NCBI RefSeq assembly: GCF_001577265.1 | Contig: NZ_CP014517.1 | Span: forward strand, 3,260,501-3,324,500 | Length of the DNA: 64,000 nucleotides | Reading direction: 5' to 3' | DNA from: Variovorax sp. PAMC 28711 | GTDB taxonomy: Bacteria > Pseudomonadota > Gammaproteobacteria > Burkholderiales > Burkholderiaceae_C | Part shown: one piece after another, positions 30,815-40,564 of the stretch | How the letters are laid out: every line of letters starts with the position of its first letter | How positions within the stretch are numbered: position 1 is the stretch's first letter | Notes under the pieces: model-generated | The model's database searches: none | What the model saw: the letters and a program-made list of their open reading frames with translations, nothing else | What the model was told of the DNA's origin: nothing | Made by a program: the position numbers and the translations under genes

Positions 30815-32260
30815 CTAGGGGGGCAGGCGTGAGGCGGCGATGGAATCAGGCCGCCAGTCGCCGCCCAGTGCCTTCACGAGATACACCGAGGTGACGAGTC
30901 GCTGCCCCATGAGTTGCGCGGCTTGCCGCTCGGTCGTCAGCAGCGATTGCTGTGCGGTGATCACGTCGAGGTAGGTCGAGGCGCCCCCTTCGTAGCGTGC
31001 GGTCGACATGTCGAGCACGCGCCGGGCGGCGGCCACGGCGGCCCCCGCTTGGGTGGTGGCGCGGTCCAGCGCGCTGAGGCCGGTGATGCCGTCCTCGGCT
31101 TCCTGCATCGCGACCAGCACGACGCGCCGGTAGTTCGCAACGGTGGCATCGTAGCCAGCCTTCGAAAATGCGAGATTGGCACGCAGCCGGCCGCCGTCGA
31201 AGAGCGGCTGCGTGGCGGAGAGACCGATCGACCAGAGGAGACTGGGTGCATCGAACAGCGTCTCGATCATGCGGCTGTCGACACCCACCGTCGGCGCCAG
31301 CGTGAAGCTCGGATAGAAGGCCGCGGTGGCGACGCCGATCTGCGCGTTGGCCGCCGCCACCGCGCGTTCGGCCGAGGCCACATCGGGCCGCCGCTGCAGC
31401 GTTTCGGAGGGCACGCCGATCGGAATCGCGGGCGGCGCGATCGGCTGGAGGTCGGGCGCCAGCGCGAAGCTCGGCGCGGGCGTGCCCGTCAAGGTCGCGA
31501 TCGCGTGCTCGTATTGCGAACGCTGCTTTTTCAGCACGTCGACTTGCGTCAGCGTGGTGTCGAGCAGCGCCTGCTGCTGCGCCACGTCCAGGCCCGACAC
31601 GGCGCCCAGGTCGTGCCGCGCCGACACCAGTTCGAGCGCGCGGCGTTGCAGGCCGATCGAGCGCGAAAGCACATCGAGTTCGGTGTCGGTCGAGCGCAGG
31701 TTGAAGTAGTTGGTCGCGAGGTCGGCTGCCAGCAGAAGCCGGGTGTTTTCCAGGTCCGCCGCGGATTGCTCGGCAGACGCGGTGGCGCCTTCGACGCTGC
31801 GCTGCACGCGGCCGGCCAGGTCGAGTTCGTAGCTTGCGGTGAGCGACAGCGCGAAGTCGTTCTGCACCGTCGAGAAGTTGGACGCGTTGTAGTTCGTCAG
31901 CGGACGGTTGGCCGAAATCCGGAGTCGCGATGCGCGCGTGCCGAGACCGATCTGCGGGAAGCGCGCGGCCGCGCTCGCATCGAGCGTGGCGCGCGCCTGC
32001 GCCAGCCGCGCACTCGCCACCGCGAGCGTCGGATTGTTGGCGATGGCCTGCTGCTGCAACGCGTCGAGTCGCGCGTTGCCGAAACGCTGCCACCAGCGAC
32101 CCTTGTCGAGCATGTCGCCCGGCGTCGCTTCACGCCAGGGCTGTTCGACCTGCCAGCTGACAGGGATGTCCACCGCAGGCGCCTGGTAGTCCGGGCCGAC
32201 CGCGCAGCCCGCCAGCAGCGTCACTGCAGCGAGGATCGCCGAGGGCCGCAACGAAGTCAC
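30815..32260 (-). CDS. Outer-membrane efflux lipoprotein (NodT/OprM family)
   Basis: The 481-residue TolC-type channel has a lipoprotein signal ending in LLAGC (Cys at 19) and the start VGPDYQAPAV typical of the NodT family. Two outer-membrane efflux (OEP) repeats are visible, with RWWQRFGNARLDALQQQA at the first helix and PLFDGGRLRANL in the second. It is the third and last gene of an RND operon, overlapping the adaptor gene stop by 4 bp. A 57-bp gap separates it from mrpA. Confidence 0.9.
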   Translation of the reverse strand: MTSLRPSAILAAVTLLAGCAVGPDYQAPAVDIPVSWQVEQPWREATPGDMLDKGRWWQRFGNARLDALQQQAIANNPTLAVASARLAQARATLDASAAARFPQIGLGTRASRLRISANRPLTNYNASNFSTVQNDFALSLTASYELDLAGRVQRSVEGATASAEQSAADLENTRLLLAADLATNYFNLRSTDTELDVLSRSIGLQRRALELVSARHDLGAVSGLDVAQQQALLDTTLTQVDVLKKQRSQYEHAIATLTGTPAPSFALAPDLQPIAPPAIPIGVPSETLQRRPDVASAERAVAAANAQIGVATAAFYPSFTLAPTVGVDSRMIETLFDAPSLLWSIGLSATQPLFDGGRLRANLAFSKAGYDATVANYRRVVLVAMQEAEDGITGLSALDRATTQAGAAVAAARRVLDMSTARYEGGASTYLDVITAQQSLLTTERQAAQLMGQRLVTSVYLVKALGGDWRPDSIAASRLPP

Positions 32261-33465
32261 GCGGGCTCCTTGGCAACGGCCACCTGATCGCCTTCGGCCA
32301 GCGAGTCCGACGGGTTGAGCACCAGTCGGTCGGTGGCCGCAATGCCGTCGAGCACCTCCACGGTTTCGCCGTAGTTGCGGCCGATCTGCACCGTCTGCAG
32401 GTGCACGCGCCCTTGCGCATCGATCACCGCGACGCGCGTGCCCTCGGCGCGGAACAGCAAGGCGTTGGACGGCACCGTGAGCGACTGGCTGGCCGCGAGC
32501 GGCAGCGACACCTGCACGTAGGCGCCGGGCAGCAACGTGCCGTCGCGGTTGGGCAGCGCCACCTCGACCTGCATCATTCGCGTGGTCGCGTCGATCGCGC
32601 CCGACGAGCGCGCGACCTCGCCCTTGAAGTTCTGGCCCCGCAGCTCGGCCTGCGTCACGATCACCGGCTGGCCGGCCTTGACGAGCTGTGCGTAGGCCTG
32701 CGGCACGTTGATGTACACGCGCAGCGGATCGGTCTGCGCGAGCAGGAAGAGGGCACGCCCGCCGCCGCCGGCGCCCGCGTCGATCAGGTCGCCCACGTCA
32801 ACGTTGCGCCGCGTGATCACGCCGGCGAACGGCGCGAGGACGCGCTTGAAGCCCTCGGTCTGCTTGAGGCGCTGCACGTTGGCCTCGGCGGCTGCGAGGT
32901 TCGCGGTGGCCGATGCGACGGCGCCACGGCGTTCATCCAGGTCCTGCTGCGAGACGACGTCCTTCTGGCGCAGCGCTTCCCAGCGCGCGACCGTGCTCTT
33001 GGCGAGCGACAGACCGGCGGCGGCCTGCTCGCGCGCGGCGACGGCCTGCGACAGCTGCTGATCGATCTCGGGCGTCTCGATCTCGGCCAGCAACTCGCCT
33101 TGCTTCACGCGCGCGCCGATGTCTTGGGTCCAGCGCTTGAGATAACCGCTGGCGCGCGCCGAAATCGGCGACTGCACGAAGCCTTGCAGCGTGCCCGGCA
33201 GCGCGAGTGTCTGGCCCGCCGTGGGCTTGGTCGGCAGGGCCGTCTTGACGTACTGCACGGCGCGCTCGGTCGCGCCCGCTTCGAGCGCCTTCGCATTGGC
33301 CATGCGTATGAGCACCGTGCGCCCTGCGCCGATGGCCAGGAGCACCAACACGATCAGCACCAGCCAGCGGGTGCGCCGCACGATCTGCCGGCGTCGCAAC
33401 AGTTCGTGGTGTTCGTCCGGCTCGACCGGATGGATGGCCAGACCCGCGTGGCGTTGTTCCGTCAT
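32257..33465 (-). CDS. RND efflux periplasmic adaptor (membrane fusion protein)
   Basis: The 402-residue adaptor has an N-terminal membrane anchor (residues 33-52), lipoyl-like barrel halves and a coiled hairpin (about residues 130-200). The beta-barrel domain has GDLIDAG and NFKGEVARSSG, and the start of the membrane-proximal domain follows. It bridges the pump and the NodT channel. ATG 33465 starts just after the pump gene (4-bp gap). The substrate is unknown. Confidence 0.9.
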   Translation of the reverse strand: MTEQRHAGLAIHPVEPDEHHELLRRRQIVRRTRWLVLIVLVLLAIGAGRTVLIRMANAKALEAGATERAVQYVKTALPTKPTAGQTLALPGTLQGFVQSPISARASGYLKRWTQDIGARVKQGELLAEIETPEIDQQLSQAVAAREQAAAGLSLAKSTVARWEALRQKDVVSQQDLDERRGAVASATANLAAAEANVQRLKQTEGFKRVLAPFAGVITRRNVDVGDLIDAGAGGGGRALFLLAQTDPLRVYINVPQAYAQLVKAGQPVIVTQAELRGQNFKGEVARSSGAIDATTRMMQVEVALPNRDGTLLPGAYVQVSLPLAASQSLTVPSNALLFRAEGTRVAVIDAQGRVHLQTVQIGRNYGETVEVLDGIAATDRLVLNPSDSLAEGDQVAVAKEPA

Positions 33466-33469
33466 GGGC

Positions 33470-36400
33470 TCAGTTCTCCTGGGGCGCCGCGCTGGAGGGC
33501 GGCGCGGGATGGCGGGTTTCGCGTTCGGCCTTGCGGTGCAGAAGCCGGCTGTGCACGCCGGCGAACACCGCCGGTACGAAGAAGAGCGTGGAGACGGTGG
33601 CGAACAGCAGCCCACCGATCACGGCGCGACCGAGCGGCGCGTTCTGCTCGGCGCCTTCGCCCAGGCCCAGCGCCATCGGGATCATGCCGATGATCATCGC
33701 CAGCGCGGTCATCAGCACCGGCCGGATGCGCGTGGCGCCGGCCTCGAGCGCAGCCGACAGCGGCGGCACGCCGGCCTGCAGACGTTCGCGCGCGAACGAC
33801 ACCAGCAGGATGCTGTTGGCCGTGGCGACGCCCATGGTCATGATGGCGCCGGTCAGTGCCGGCACGCTCAGCGTGGTGCCGGTGATGAACAGCATCCAGG
33901 CGATGCCCGCCAGGGCGGCCGGCAGCGCGGTGATGATGATGGCCGAGTCGACCCACGACTGGAAGGTCACGACGATCAGCAGGTACACCAGCACGATCGC
34001 CATCGCCAGCCCGACGCCCAGGCCGATGAAGGACGACTGCATGGTCTGCACCTGCCCGCGCACCGTGACCTGGTTGCCGCGCGCGAGCTTGGGGCGCATC
34101 TCGTCGACCAGCTTCTTCACCTCGCCGGCGACGCTGGCCAGGTCGGTGCCCTGCACGCTGACATAGACATCGATGACCGGCTGGATGTTGTAGCGCGACA
34201 CGATGGCTGGCTGGCGCGATGCCTGCGCGTCGACCAGGTTGCCCAGCAGCTGCGGCGCCTGCGCCGCGGCGGTGGCGGTGCCGACGGGGATGTTCAGGAG
34301 CGCGTCGAGCGAGTCGACCTTGTACTGCGGCGACTGCACCGCGATGCTGTAGACCACGCCGTTCTGCGGGTTGAGCCAGAAGGCGGGCGCCGTCTGCGAA
34401 CTGCCCGACAGCGCGATCAGCACGTTCTGGCCGACGTTTGCGGCCGTCAAGCCGTATTGCTGCAGCCGCGTGCGGTCCATCTGCAGGCTCAGGCTCGGGC
34501 CGTCCAGGCGCTGGTGCACATGGGCATCGACCGCGCCTGGGATCTTGCGGATCGCCTTGACCAGTTCGGCGGCGCGCGCCGCGTTGCCGGCCTGGTCGTT
34601 GCCGCCGAATTGCACGTCGATGGCGGCGGGCAGGCCGAAGTTCAGGATCTGCGTGACGATGTCGGCCGGCTGGAAAAAGAACTCCACGCCCGGAAAGCGC
34701 TTGGGCAGTTCGGCGCGCAGCAGCGTGACGAATTCGTCGGTCGGCCGGTGGCCTTCCTTGAGCGACATCAGGATCTCGCCGTCGAGCGTGCCGATGGTGC
34801 CGGCGTTGCTGTACGAGAGGTTGATGCCGCTGTTGGGCACGCCGAGGTTGTCCAGGATGGTCTCGAGCTGGTCTTGCGGCACCAGCTCGCGGATGACCTG
34901 TTCAACAGCGTCGGCCAGGCGAGCGGTTTCCTCGATGCGTGTGCCGGTCGGTGCGCGCATGTGCAGCCGGATCTGCCCGCCGTCGACGTTCGGGAAGAAG
35001 TCGCGGCCGAGCACCGGGAACAACGCACACGACAGCACGCAAAAGCCCAGGAAGAAGGCGATGAAGCGGCCGCGCTTCGAGAGCAGTGCCGACAGCACCA
35101 GCGTGTAGGCACGCCGCACGCGCTCGAACTGGCGGTCGAAGCTCCGGTACACGCGCTGCAGCAGGCTCGGCTTCCTGCCGTCGTCGCCGCCATCGTGCAC
35201 GCCGCCCATGAGCAGCATGACCAGCGTGGGCACCAGCGTGCGCGACAGAAAATACGAGGCCAGCATCGCGAACACCACCGCTTCGGCCAGCGGCACGAAG
35301 AGGAAGCGCGCCACGCCCGAGAGAAAGAACATCGGCACGAACACGATGCAGATGCACAGCGTGGACACGAAGGCGGCCGAGCCGATTTCGCCAGCGCCCA
35401 CGTCGATGGCGTCCAGCAGCGGCTTGCCCATGTGCAGATGCCGCTCGATGTTCTCGATGGTGACGATCGCCTGGTCGACCAGGATGCCGACCGACAGCGC
35501 GAGCCCGCCGAGCGTCATGAGGTTGAGCGTTTCGCCCAACATGTACAGCACGATGACCGAGGCCAGGATCGACAGCGGAATCGTGATCGCGATGATCAAC
35601 GTGCTGCGCCAGTTACCGAGAAAGAGCAACACCATGGCTGCGGTGAGCGCGGCCGCCAGGATGGCTTCGGCCACCACGCCCTGCACGGCCGCCTTGACGA
35701 ACACCGACTGGTCGAACAGCGGCGTGATCTTGATGTCCGATGGCATGCTCTGCGCCGCCACGGGCAGCAGGGCGCGCAGGTTCGACACGATGTCCAGCGT
35801 CGAGGCGCCGCCGTTCTTGAGCACCGACAGCAGCACGCCGCGCACGCCGTCTTGCCGCACCACGTTGGTCTGCGGTGAGAAGCCGTCGCGCACGTAGGCG
35901 ACATCGCGCAGGTAGGTGGTCGCGCCGTTGACGGTGCGCACCGGCAGATCGTTGAGGCCGGCGAGTTCGCTGGGCGAGCCGTTCAGCCGCACGTTGTATT
36001 CCGTGCCGCCGAACTTGGCCGTGCCGGACGGCAGGATCAGGTTCTGCGCGTTGACTGCGTTGACGACGTCGGCCGGCGACAGGCCGCGGGCCTGCAACGC
36101 CTGGGTGTCCAGGTCGACGGAGATCAAACGGTTCTTGCCGCCGTAGGGAAAGGGCACAGCCGCGCCGGGAATGGTGATGAGTTGTGGACGCAACTGGTTG
36201 ACCGCCGAATCGAACAGCGAGTTCTCGGCGCGCGTCGGGCTCGACAACGCCAGCTGAACCACCGGAATGCTCGACGCCGAATACTTGATGACCAGGGGCG
36301 GCGTGATGCCCGGCGGCAGCTGCCGCACCTGCGTCTGCATCGACGCCACCACCTGAGCCAGCGCCGTCTCGATGCTGGCGGTCGGTTGGAAGAAGACCTT

Positions 36401-36676
36401 GATGATCGAGATGCCGGCCAGCGATTGCGACTCGATGTGCTCGATGTCGCTGACCGTCGTCGTCAGGCTGCGCTCGGTCTGGCCCGCGATGCGCTGTCCC
36501 ATTTCCTGGGCCGGCAGGCCGTTGTAGTTCCAGATGATGCTGATCACCGGAATGTTGATCTCCGGGAAGATGTCGGTCGCCATCTTCATCAGCACGAAAG
36601 GCGTCGCCAGCACGATCAGCATCGCCATGACGATGAAGGTGTAGGGGCGCCGAAGCGCCAGCTGGACCATGGACAC
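33470..36676 (-). CDS. RND efflux pump, hydrophobic/amphiphilic exporter type
   Basis: The 1068-residue inner-membrane pump has about 12 helices, two large periplasmic domains and the DIFPEINIPVISIIW start. In helix 4 the motif reads GILVDQAIVTIENI, so the second Asp of the usual DD pair is Gln402 (Asp401 is kept). In helix 10 the Lys site is Ala953 (VATANSILLV). The proton relay is therefore altered relative to AcrB. It is the first gene of the RND operon. ATG 36676 gives MSMVQLALRRP; the internal ATG two codons later is an alternative. Confidence 0.9.
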   Translation of the reverse strand: MSMVQLALRRPYTFIVMAMLIVLATPFVLMKMATDIFPEINIPVISIIWNYNGLPAQEMGQRIAGQTERSLTTTVSDIEHIESQSLAGISIIKVFFQPTASIETALAQVVASMQTQVRQLPPGITPPLVIKYSASSIPVVQLALSSPTRAENSLFDSAVNQLRPQLITIPGAAVPFPYGGKNRLISVDLDTQALQARGLSPADVVNAVNAQNLILPSGTAKFGGTEYNVRLNGSPSELAGLNDLPVRTVNGATTYLRDVAYVRDGFSPQTNVVRQDGVRGVLLSVLKNGGASTLDIVSNLRALLPVAAQSMPSDIKITPLFDQSVFVKAAVQGVVAEAILAAALTAAMVLLFLGNWRSTLIIAITIPLSILASVIVLYMLGETLNLMTLGGLALSVGILVDQAIVTIENIERHLHMGKPLLDAIDVGAGEIGSAAFVSTLCICIVFVPMFFLSGVARFLFVPLAEAVVFAMLASYFLSRTLVPTLVMLLMGGVHDGGDDGRKPSLLQRVYRSFDRQFERVRRAYTLVLSALLSKRGRFIAFFLGFCVLSCALFPVLGRDFFPNVDGGQIRLHMRAPTGTRIEETARLADAVEQVIRELVPQDQLETILDNLGVPNSGINLSYSNAGTIGTLDGEILMSLKEGHRPTDEFVTLLRAELPKRFPGVEFFFQPADIVTQILNFGLPAAIDVQFGGNDQAGNAARAAELVKAIRKIPGAVDAHVHQRLDGPSLSLQMDRTRLQQYGLTAANVGQNVLIALSGSSQTAPAFWLNPQNGVVYSIAVQSPQYKVDSLDALLNIPVGTATAAAQAPQLLGNLVDAQASRQPAIVSRYNIQPVIDVYVSVQGTDLASVAGEVKKLVDEMRPKLARGNQVTVRGQVQTMQSSFIGLGVGLAMAIVLVYLLIVVTFQSWVDSAIIITALPAALAGIAWMLFITGTTLSVPALTGAIMTMGVATANSILLVSFARERLQAGVPPLSAALEAGATRIRPVLMTALAMIIGMIPMALGLGEGAEQNAPLGRAVIGGLLFATVSTLFFVPAVFAGVHSRLLHRKAERETRHPAPPSSAAPQEN

Positions 36677-36765
36677 GATGGGTTAGCCCTGGATGAAAGG
36701 CCGCATCATAGGAGAGGAGTCTTAGCGCCGGGTTTGCAGGCCCGAAAGGCCCGCATTCGTGACAG

Positions 36766-37149
36766 TCACGTGTGGCCCGCGAGCGCCTGAACCGTGCGGA
36801 TGCCGACCCACGTCAGCAGCAACGAACCACAAAGATGGGCCACCCCAGTCAGCAATGCCACCCCGAGCCGGCCTTCCAGCAGCATCGTCACGACCTCGGC
36901 CGAGAAGCTGGAAAAGGTCGTGAGGCCGCCGAGAAAACCGGTGACGATCGCGAGGCGCCACACCGGGTCGAGGCCCGGCATGAGCTGGAAGCTCGCGATC
37001 GCCACGCCGATGAGGTAGCCGCCGATCAGGTTGGCCGACAGCGTGCCCCAGGGCATCAGCCCGCCCACACCAAACCACAGCGCCAGGCTCCAGCGCGACA
37101 GCGCGCCGAGCGACGCGCCGATACAGATGGCGATGACAGGAAGCAGCAT
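36766..37149 (-). CDS. crcB: Fluoride exporter CrcB/FluC
   Basis: This 127-residue membrane protein has four helices. It functions as a dual-topology homodimer fluoride channel. The hallmarks are GTLSANLIGGYLIG (about 40-53) and GFLGGLTTFSSFS (about 70-83). It lies between the TRAP genes and the RND operon on the same strand, 20 bp after the dctM stop. The short gap leaves no room for a fluoride riboswitch. Confidence 0.93.
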   Translation of the reverse strand: MLLPVIAICIGASLGALSRWSLALWFGVGGLMPWGTLSANLIGGYLIGVAIASFQLMPGLDPVWRLAIVTGFLGGLTTFSSFSAEVVTMLLEGRLGVALLTGVAHLCGSLLLTWVGIRTVQALAGHT

Positions 37150-37168
37150 GGGCGAGATTGTCGTCGGG

Positions 37169-38470
37169 TCAGGGCGCCATCTGCTCAGGCAGCCAGGTCA
37201 CGAGCTGCGGCACGAAGTAAATGATGAGCACGGCCGTCACCATCAGGCAGAACATCGGGAGGGTGACGCGCGCGATGTACAGCAAGTCCTTGCCGGTCAT
37301 GCCCTGGAGCACGAAGAGATTGAAGCCCACGGGCGGCGTGATCTGCGCCATTTCGACGACCAGCACGATGAAGATGCCGAACCACACGGGGTCGATGCCG
37401 GCGGCGAGCACCGTCGGCATGATGACGCCCATCGTGAGCACGACCATCGAGATGCCGTCGAGAAAGCAACCCAGCACGATGAAGAACGCAGCCACCATCA
37501 GCACCAGCTGGAACTTCGACAGGCCCAACGAGCCGATCCACTCGGCCAGATGGCGGGGCAGGCCGATGTAGCCCATCGACAGCGTGAGGAACGCCGCACC
37601 CGCCAGGATCAGCGCCATCATGCAATAGAGGCGCGTCGCGCCGAACAACGCTTCCTTGAAGCTGGCCCAGTTGAGCGAGCCCTGGGCACCGGAGATGACG
37701 ATCGCGCCAACGACGCCCACGGCCGCTGCTTCGGTGGCCGTGGCGATGCCGGCGTAGATCGAGCCGAGCACCGACAGGATCAACAGCGCGACCGGGATCA
37801 GCGACAGCGATGCGCGAAGTTTCTCCATGAACGGCATCTTCGGGTCGGCCGGCGGCACGCGGTCCGGGTGACGGAGCGCCCAGAACATGATGTAGCCGGA
37901 GAACAGCAGGGCCAGCAGGATCCCTGGAATCACCCCCGCGATGAACAGCTTGGAGATGGAGACATCCGCGCTGACGCCGTAGACGATCATGATGATCGAG
38001 GGCGGAATCAGAAGGCCGAGGGTGCCCGCGCCGGCCAGCGTGCCGATCACGATGTCGTCGGGATAGCCTCGCCGCTTGAGTTCCGGCAGGCTCATCTTGC
38101 CGATGGTGGCGCAGGTCGCTGCGCTCGACCCCGACACTGCAGCGAATACGGCACAACCCACGACATTGGTGTGCAGCAGTCGGCCGGGCAGGCTCTGCAT
38201 CCAGGGCGCGAGGCCCTTGAACATGTCTTGCGACAGCCGCGTGCGAAACAGGATCTCGCCCATCCAGATGAACAGCGGCAGGGCCGTCAGCGTCCATCCC
38301 GAGGCCGAGCCCCAGATCGTGACGGCCATGGCGTCGCCGGCAGGCCGCGAAGAAAAAAGCTGCATGCCGATCCACGCCACGCCCGACAGCGTGAGCCCGA
38401 TCCACACGCCGCTGCCGAGGATGAGGAAGAGCGTGGCGATCAGCAGGGCGGCCACGGCGATGTCATTCAT
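37169..38470 (-). CDS. dctM: TRAP transporter large permease subunit DctM
   Basis: The 433-residue membrane subunit has about 12 helices. It includes SGSSAATCATIGKMSLPELK and LGLLIPPSIIMIVYG, the conserved DctM segments. It moves the solute with Na+ co-transport. Its ATG overlaps the dctQ stop by 8 bp. The transported acid (dicarboxylate, sugar acid, amino acid or other) cannot be told from this subunit. Confidence 0.92.
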   Translation of the reverse strand: MNDIAVAALLIATLFLILGSGVWIGLTLSGVAWIGMQLFSSRPAGDAMAVTIWGSASGWTLTALPLFIWMGEILFRTRLSQDMFKGLAPWMQSLPGRLLHTNVVGCAVFAAVSGSSAATCATIGKMSLPELKRRGYPDDIVIGTLAGAGTLGLLIPPSIIMIVYGVSADVSISKLFIAGVIPGILLALLFSGYIMFWALRHPDRVPPADPKMPFMEKLRASLSLIPVALLILSVLGSIYAGIATATEAAAVGVVGAIVISGAQGSLNWASFKEALFGATRLYCMMALILAGAAFLTLSMGYIGLPRHLAEWIGSLGLSKFQLVLMVAAFFIVLGCFLDGISMVVLTMGVIMPTVLAAGIDPVWFGIFIVLVVEMAQITPPVGFNLFVLQGMTGKDLLYIARVTLPMFCLMVTAVLIIYFVPQLVTWLPEQMAP

Positions 38471-38969
38471 GACGCAACGCCTCCGCGTTCATCCGGAGCG
38501 GACGGCCGTTCCATTCGACGAAGAACTCGTCGATCGACGCGATCGCAAACACCACGGCGCCGACCGCCATGCTCAGTTGCGGCAGCCAGAGCGGCGTGGC
38601 GTCGTTGCCGGTCGAAATATCGTGAAACTCGACCGACTGGAACACCAGTCGCACGCTGTAGTAGGCGAACAGCAGCGCCAGCAGCGCTGCGGCACCCATC
38701 GCCCAACGCTCCAGCCAGCGGCGCGCGCCGGGCTTCAGAAACTGCAGGATCAGCGTGACCCGGATGTGCTCGCCACGCTTGAGCGTGTGCGCCAGCGCCA
38801 GGAACCCGCAGCCGGCCATGAGGTAGCCCGCATAGGCGTCGATGCCCGGCAGGTTGATGTGCAGTTGCCGGCTGACCACCGACAGCAGCACCATCACGAG
38901 CAGTCCGACAAGAAAAAGCGCCGCCAGTGCGGCGGCGCTGTCATAGATGAAATCGAGGATCTTGCGCAT
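38463..38969 (-). CDS. dctQ: TRAP transporter small permease subunit DctQ
   Basis: The 168-residue protein has four predicted helices and a C-terminal cytoplasmic tail with RPLRMNAEALRHE. The HTLKRGEHIRVTLILQFL stretch after helix 2 is typical of DctQ. It overlaps dctM downstream and follows dctP by 18 bp. The family pairing is clear from context. Confidence 0.88.
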   Translation of the reverse strand: MRKILDFIYDSAAALAALFLVGLLVMVLLSVVSRQLHINLPGIDAYAGYLMAGCGFLALAHTLKRGEHIRVTLILQFLKPGARRWLERWAMGAAALLALLFAYYSVRLVFQSVEFHDISTGNDATPLWLPQLSMAVGAVVFAIASIDEFFVEWNGRPLRMNAEALRHE

Positions 38970-38987
38970 TGCGGGAGATCGCTGGCG

Positions 38988-39955
38988 TCACATCTTCTTG
39001 TAGGCGTCGATGATGGCCTGGCCCTCGGGACCCGCCTTCTCCACCCATTCCTTTTGCATCGTGTCGCCGACCTTCTTCATGTCGGACTTGAGCTGCGCCG
39101 ATGGCGTGTGAACCGTCATGCCGTTCTTCTTGAGCAGGTCGAGGTACTCGACGTTCTTCTTTTTCGAGATGTCCCACCCGCGCTTCTCGGCGTCGGCGCC
39201 GGCCTTGAGCACGGCGTCCTGGGTCGGCTTGTCGAGCGCATCGAATGCTTTCTTGTTCACGAGCACGGCGTTCTTGGGCAACCAGGCCTGCATGTCATAG
39301 AAATTCTTGATGTACTCGTAGGTTTTGGTGTCGTAGCCGGTGGAGCCGGACGACATGTACGACTCGATCACCCCGGTGGCCATGGCCTGCGAGAGTTCCG
39401 CCTGCTGCACGGTGACGGGCTGTGCGCCGACGAGTTCGCCGATGCGGGCGGTGGCAGGGCTGTAGGCGCGCCACTTCACACCTTTCAAGTCGGCGGCCGA
39501 AGCGATTTCCTTCTTGACGAAGATGCCTTGCGGTGGCCATGCCACCGCGTAGAGCATCATGATTCCCTGCTCGGCCAGCTTCTTCTCCAGCACGGGTTTC
39601 TGCGCCTGGTAGAGCTTCCATGCGGCGTCATAGCTGTCGGCCAGGAACGGGATGCCGTCGGTGCCGAACACCTGCCATTCGTTCTGGTAGTTCACCAGCA
39701 GGATCTCGCCCATCTGCGCCTGGCCGCCTTGGACGGCACGCTTGATCTCGGGCGCCTTGAACAGGGCTGCATTGGCATGCAGCGTGATCTTCAGTTTGCC
39801 GTTGCTCGACTTGTCCACGTCCGACACGAACTGGGCGAGATTTTCCGTGTGGAAGTTGGTCGCGGGTAGGCCGAGGGCAGATCCCACTTGGTCTGGGCGA
39901 AGGATGTCGCGGCAAATGTGAGGCCGGCAAGTGCGATGCTGAACTTGTGATTCAT
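38988..39955 (-). pseudogene. dctP: TRAP transporter solute-binding protein DctP, frameshifted
   Basis: The product would be a periplasmic solute receptor of about 322 residues. An ATG at 39955 opens a signal peptide (MNHKFSIALAGLTFAATSFA) and leads to AQTKWDLPSAYP. The frame is then lost; the rest of the protein, from ATNFHTENLAQF, continues in the next frame from about 39868 to the stop at 38988. One missing base near 39861-39866 (plus strand CGCGGG) explains this. A receptor domain with KWRAYSPATARIGEL and GVIESYMSS follows. A sequencing error is the simpler explanation, but true loss of function is possible. Confidence 0.85.
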
Positions 39956-40049
39956 GTGCTCTCCAAAGCGAGGAATGTGTAAAAAGTCGATGGAGAGCTT
40001 ACGTGCAAATATCGGGCCACGGCTCGGGCCTTTCCCTGCGAACGGGCGT

Positions 40050-40074
40050 AAAAAAGCCGCCTCGTGGGCGGCTT
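40050..40074 (-). terminator. Rho-independent terminator after the ComEA-like gene
   Basis: On the minus strand an 8-bp stem AAGCCGCC/GGCGGCTT with a five-base loop is followed by a run of T (the A run 40050-40055 on the plus strand). It lies 17 bp after the stop of the helix-hairpin-helix protein gene and ends that transcript. Confidence 0.8.
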
Positions 40075-40090
40075 CCGTCCGCGTTGCCGT

Positions 40091-40432
40091 TCAGGGCTTC
40101 GCAGGGACCTTCTCGGCCTTTGTCACCTTCTCCGCCTTGGGGGTCTTGGCAGGAGCGGGAGCACCCTTGAAGGATTCACCATTCACCGTGAGACCTTCGG
40201 CGGAGAGCTTGGCCGCCTTTTTCTCCTTGACGCCCTTGACGCGGCTCATGAGGTCGGGCCAGTCCTTGAACGCGCTTTGCGTGCGCGCATCGATGATGCG
40301 CTGCGACATGGCCGGACCGACGCCCTTGAGACCATCGAGGTCGGCTGCGCTGCCCTTGTTGGCGTCGACGGCAGCGAACGAAGCGACGGCAAACACCATG
40401 GCGACCATGGCGGCCGCGATCTTCTTGAACAT
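40091..40432 (-). CDS. ComEA-like helix-hairpin-helix DNA-binding protein
   Basis: The 113-residue protein has a signal peptide (MFKKIAAAMVAMVFAVASFA), a helix-hairpin-helix domain (about residues 24-78; LDGLKGVGPAMSQRIIDAR) and a Lys/Ala/Pro-rich tail (from about 85). This resembles ComEA-family periplasmic DNA-binding proteins. ATG 40432 follows a GGGAG; an upstream start in frame is weaker. A role in DNA uptake is inferred by family only. A good terminator follows. Confidence 0.85.
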   Translation of the reverse strand: MFKKIAAAMVAMVFAVASFAAVDANKGSAADLDGLKGVGPAMSQRIIDARTQSAFKDWPDLMSRVKGVKEKKAAKLSAEGLTVNGESFKGAPAPAKTPKAEKVTKAEKVPAKP

Positions 40433-40564
40433 AATTGAACTCCCTGATTTTCTGGTTGAAAACACCGGCACGGGCGTGCCGGCCCTCGTTCAACGGATCA
40501 ATGCAGCGGACGTTGACGTGGAAATTACCCGGAGGCGGCCAAAGTCAACCTCAGGTCCAGGTCG

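Noticed and set aside
27887-30832. Plus-strand frame of 981 codons across mrpA
   Set aside because: It is opposite a clear MrpA-MrpB protein and is very rich in His, Arg and Gln, typical of a reverse shadow.
33191-35878. Plus-strand frame of 895 codons across the RND pump
   Set aside because: It is a shadow of a well-conserved pump gene with low-complexity Gln/His/Arg composition.
37150-37168. Fluoride riboswitch for crcB
   Set aside because: Only about 20 bases lie upstream of crcB and no riboswitch core is visible there.
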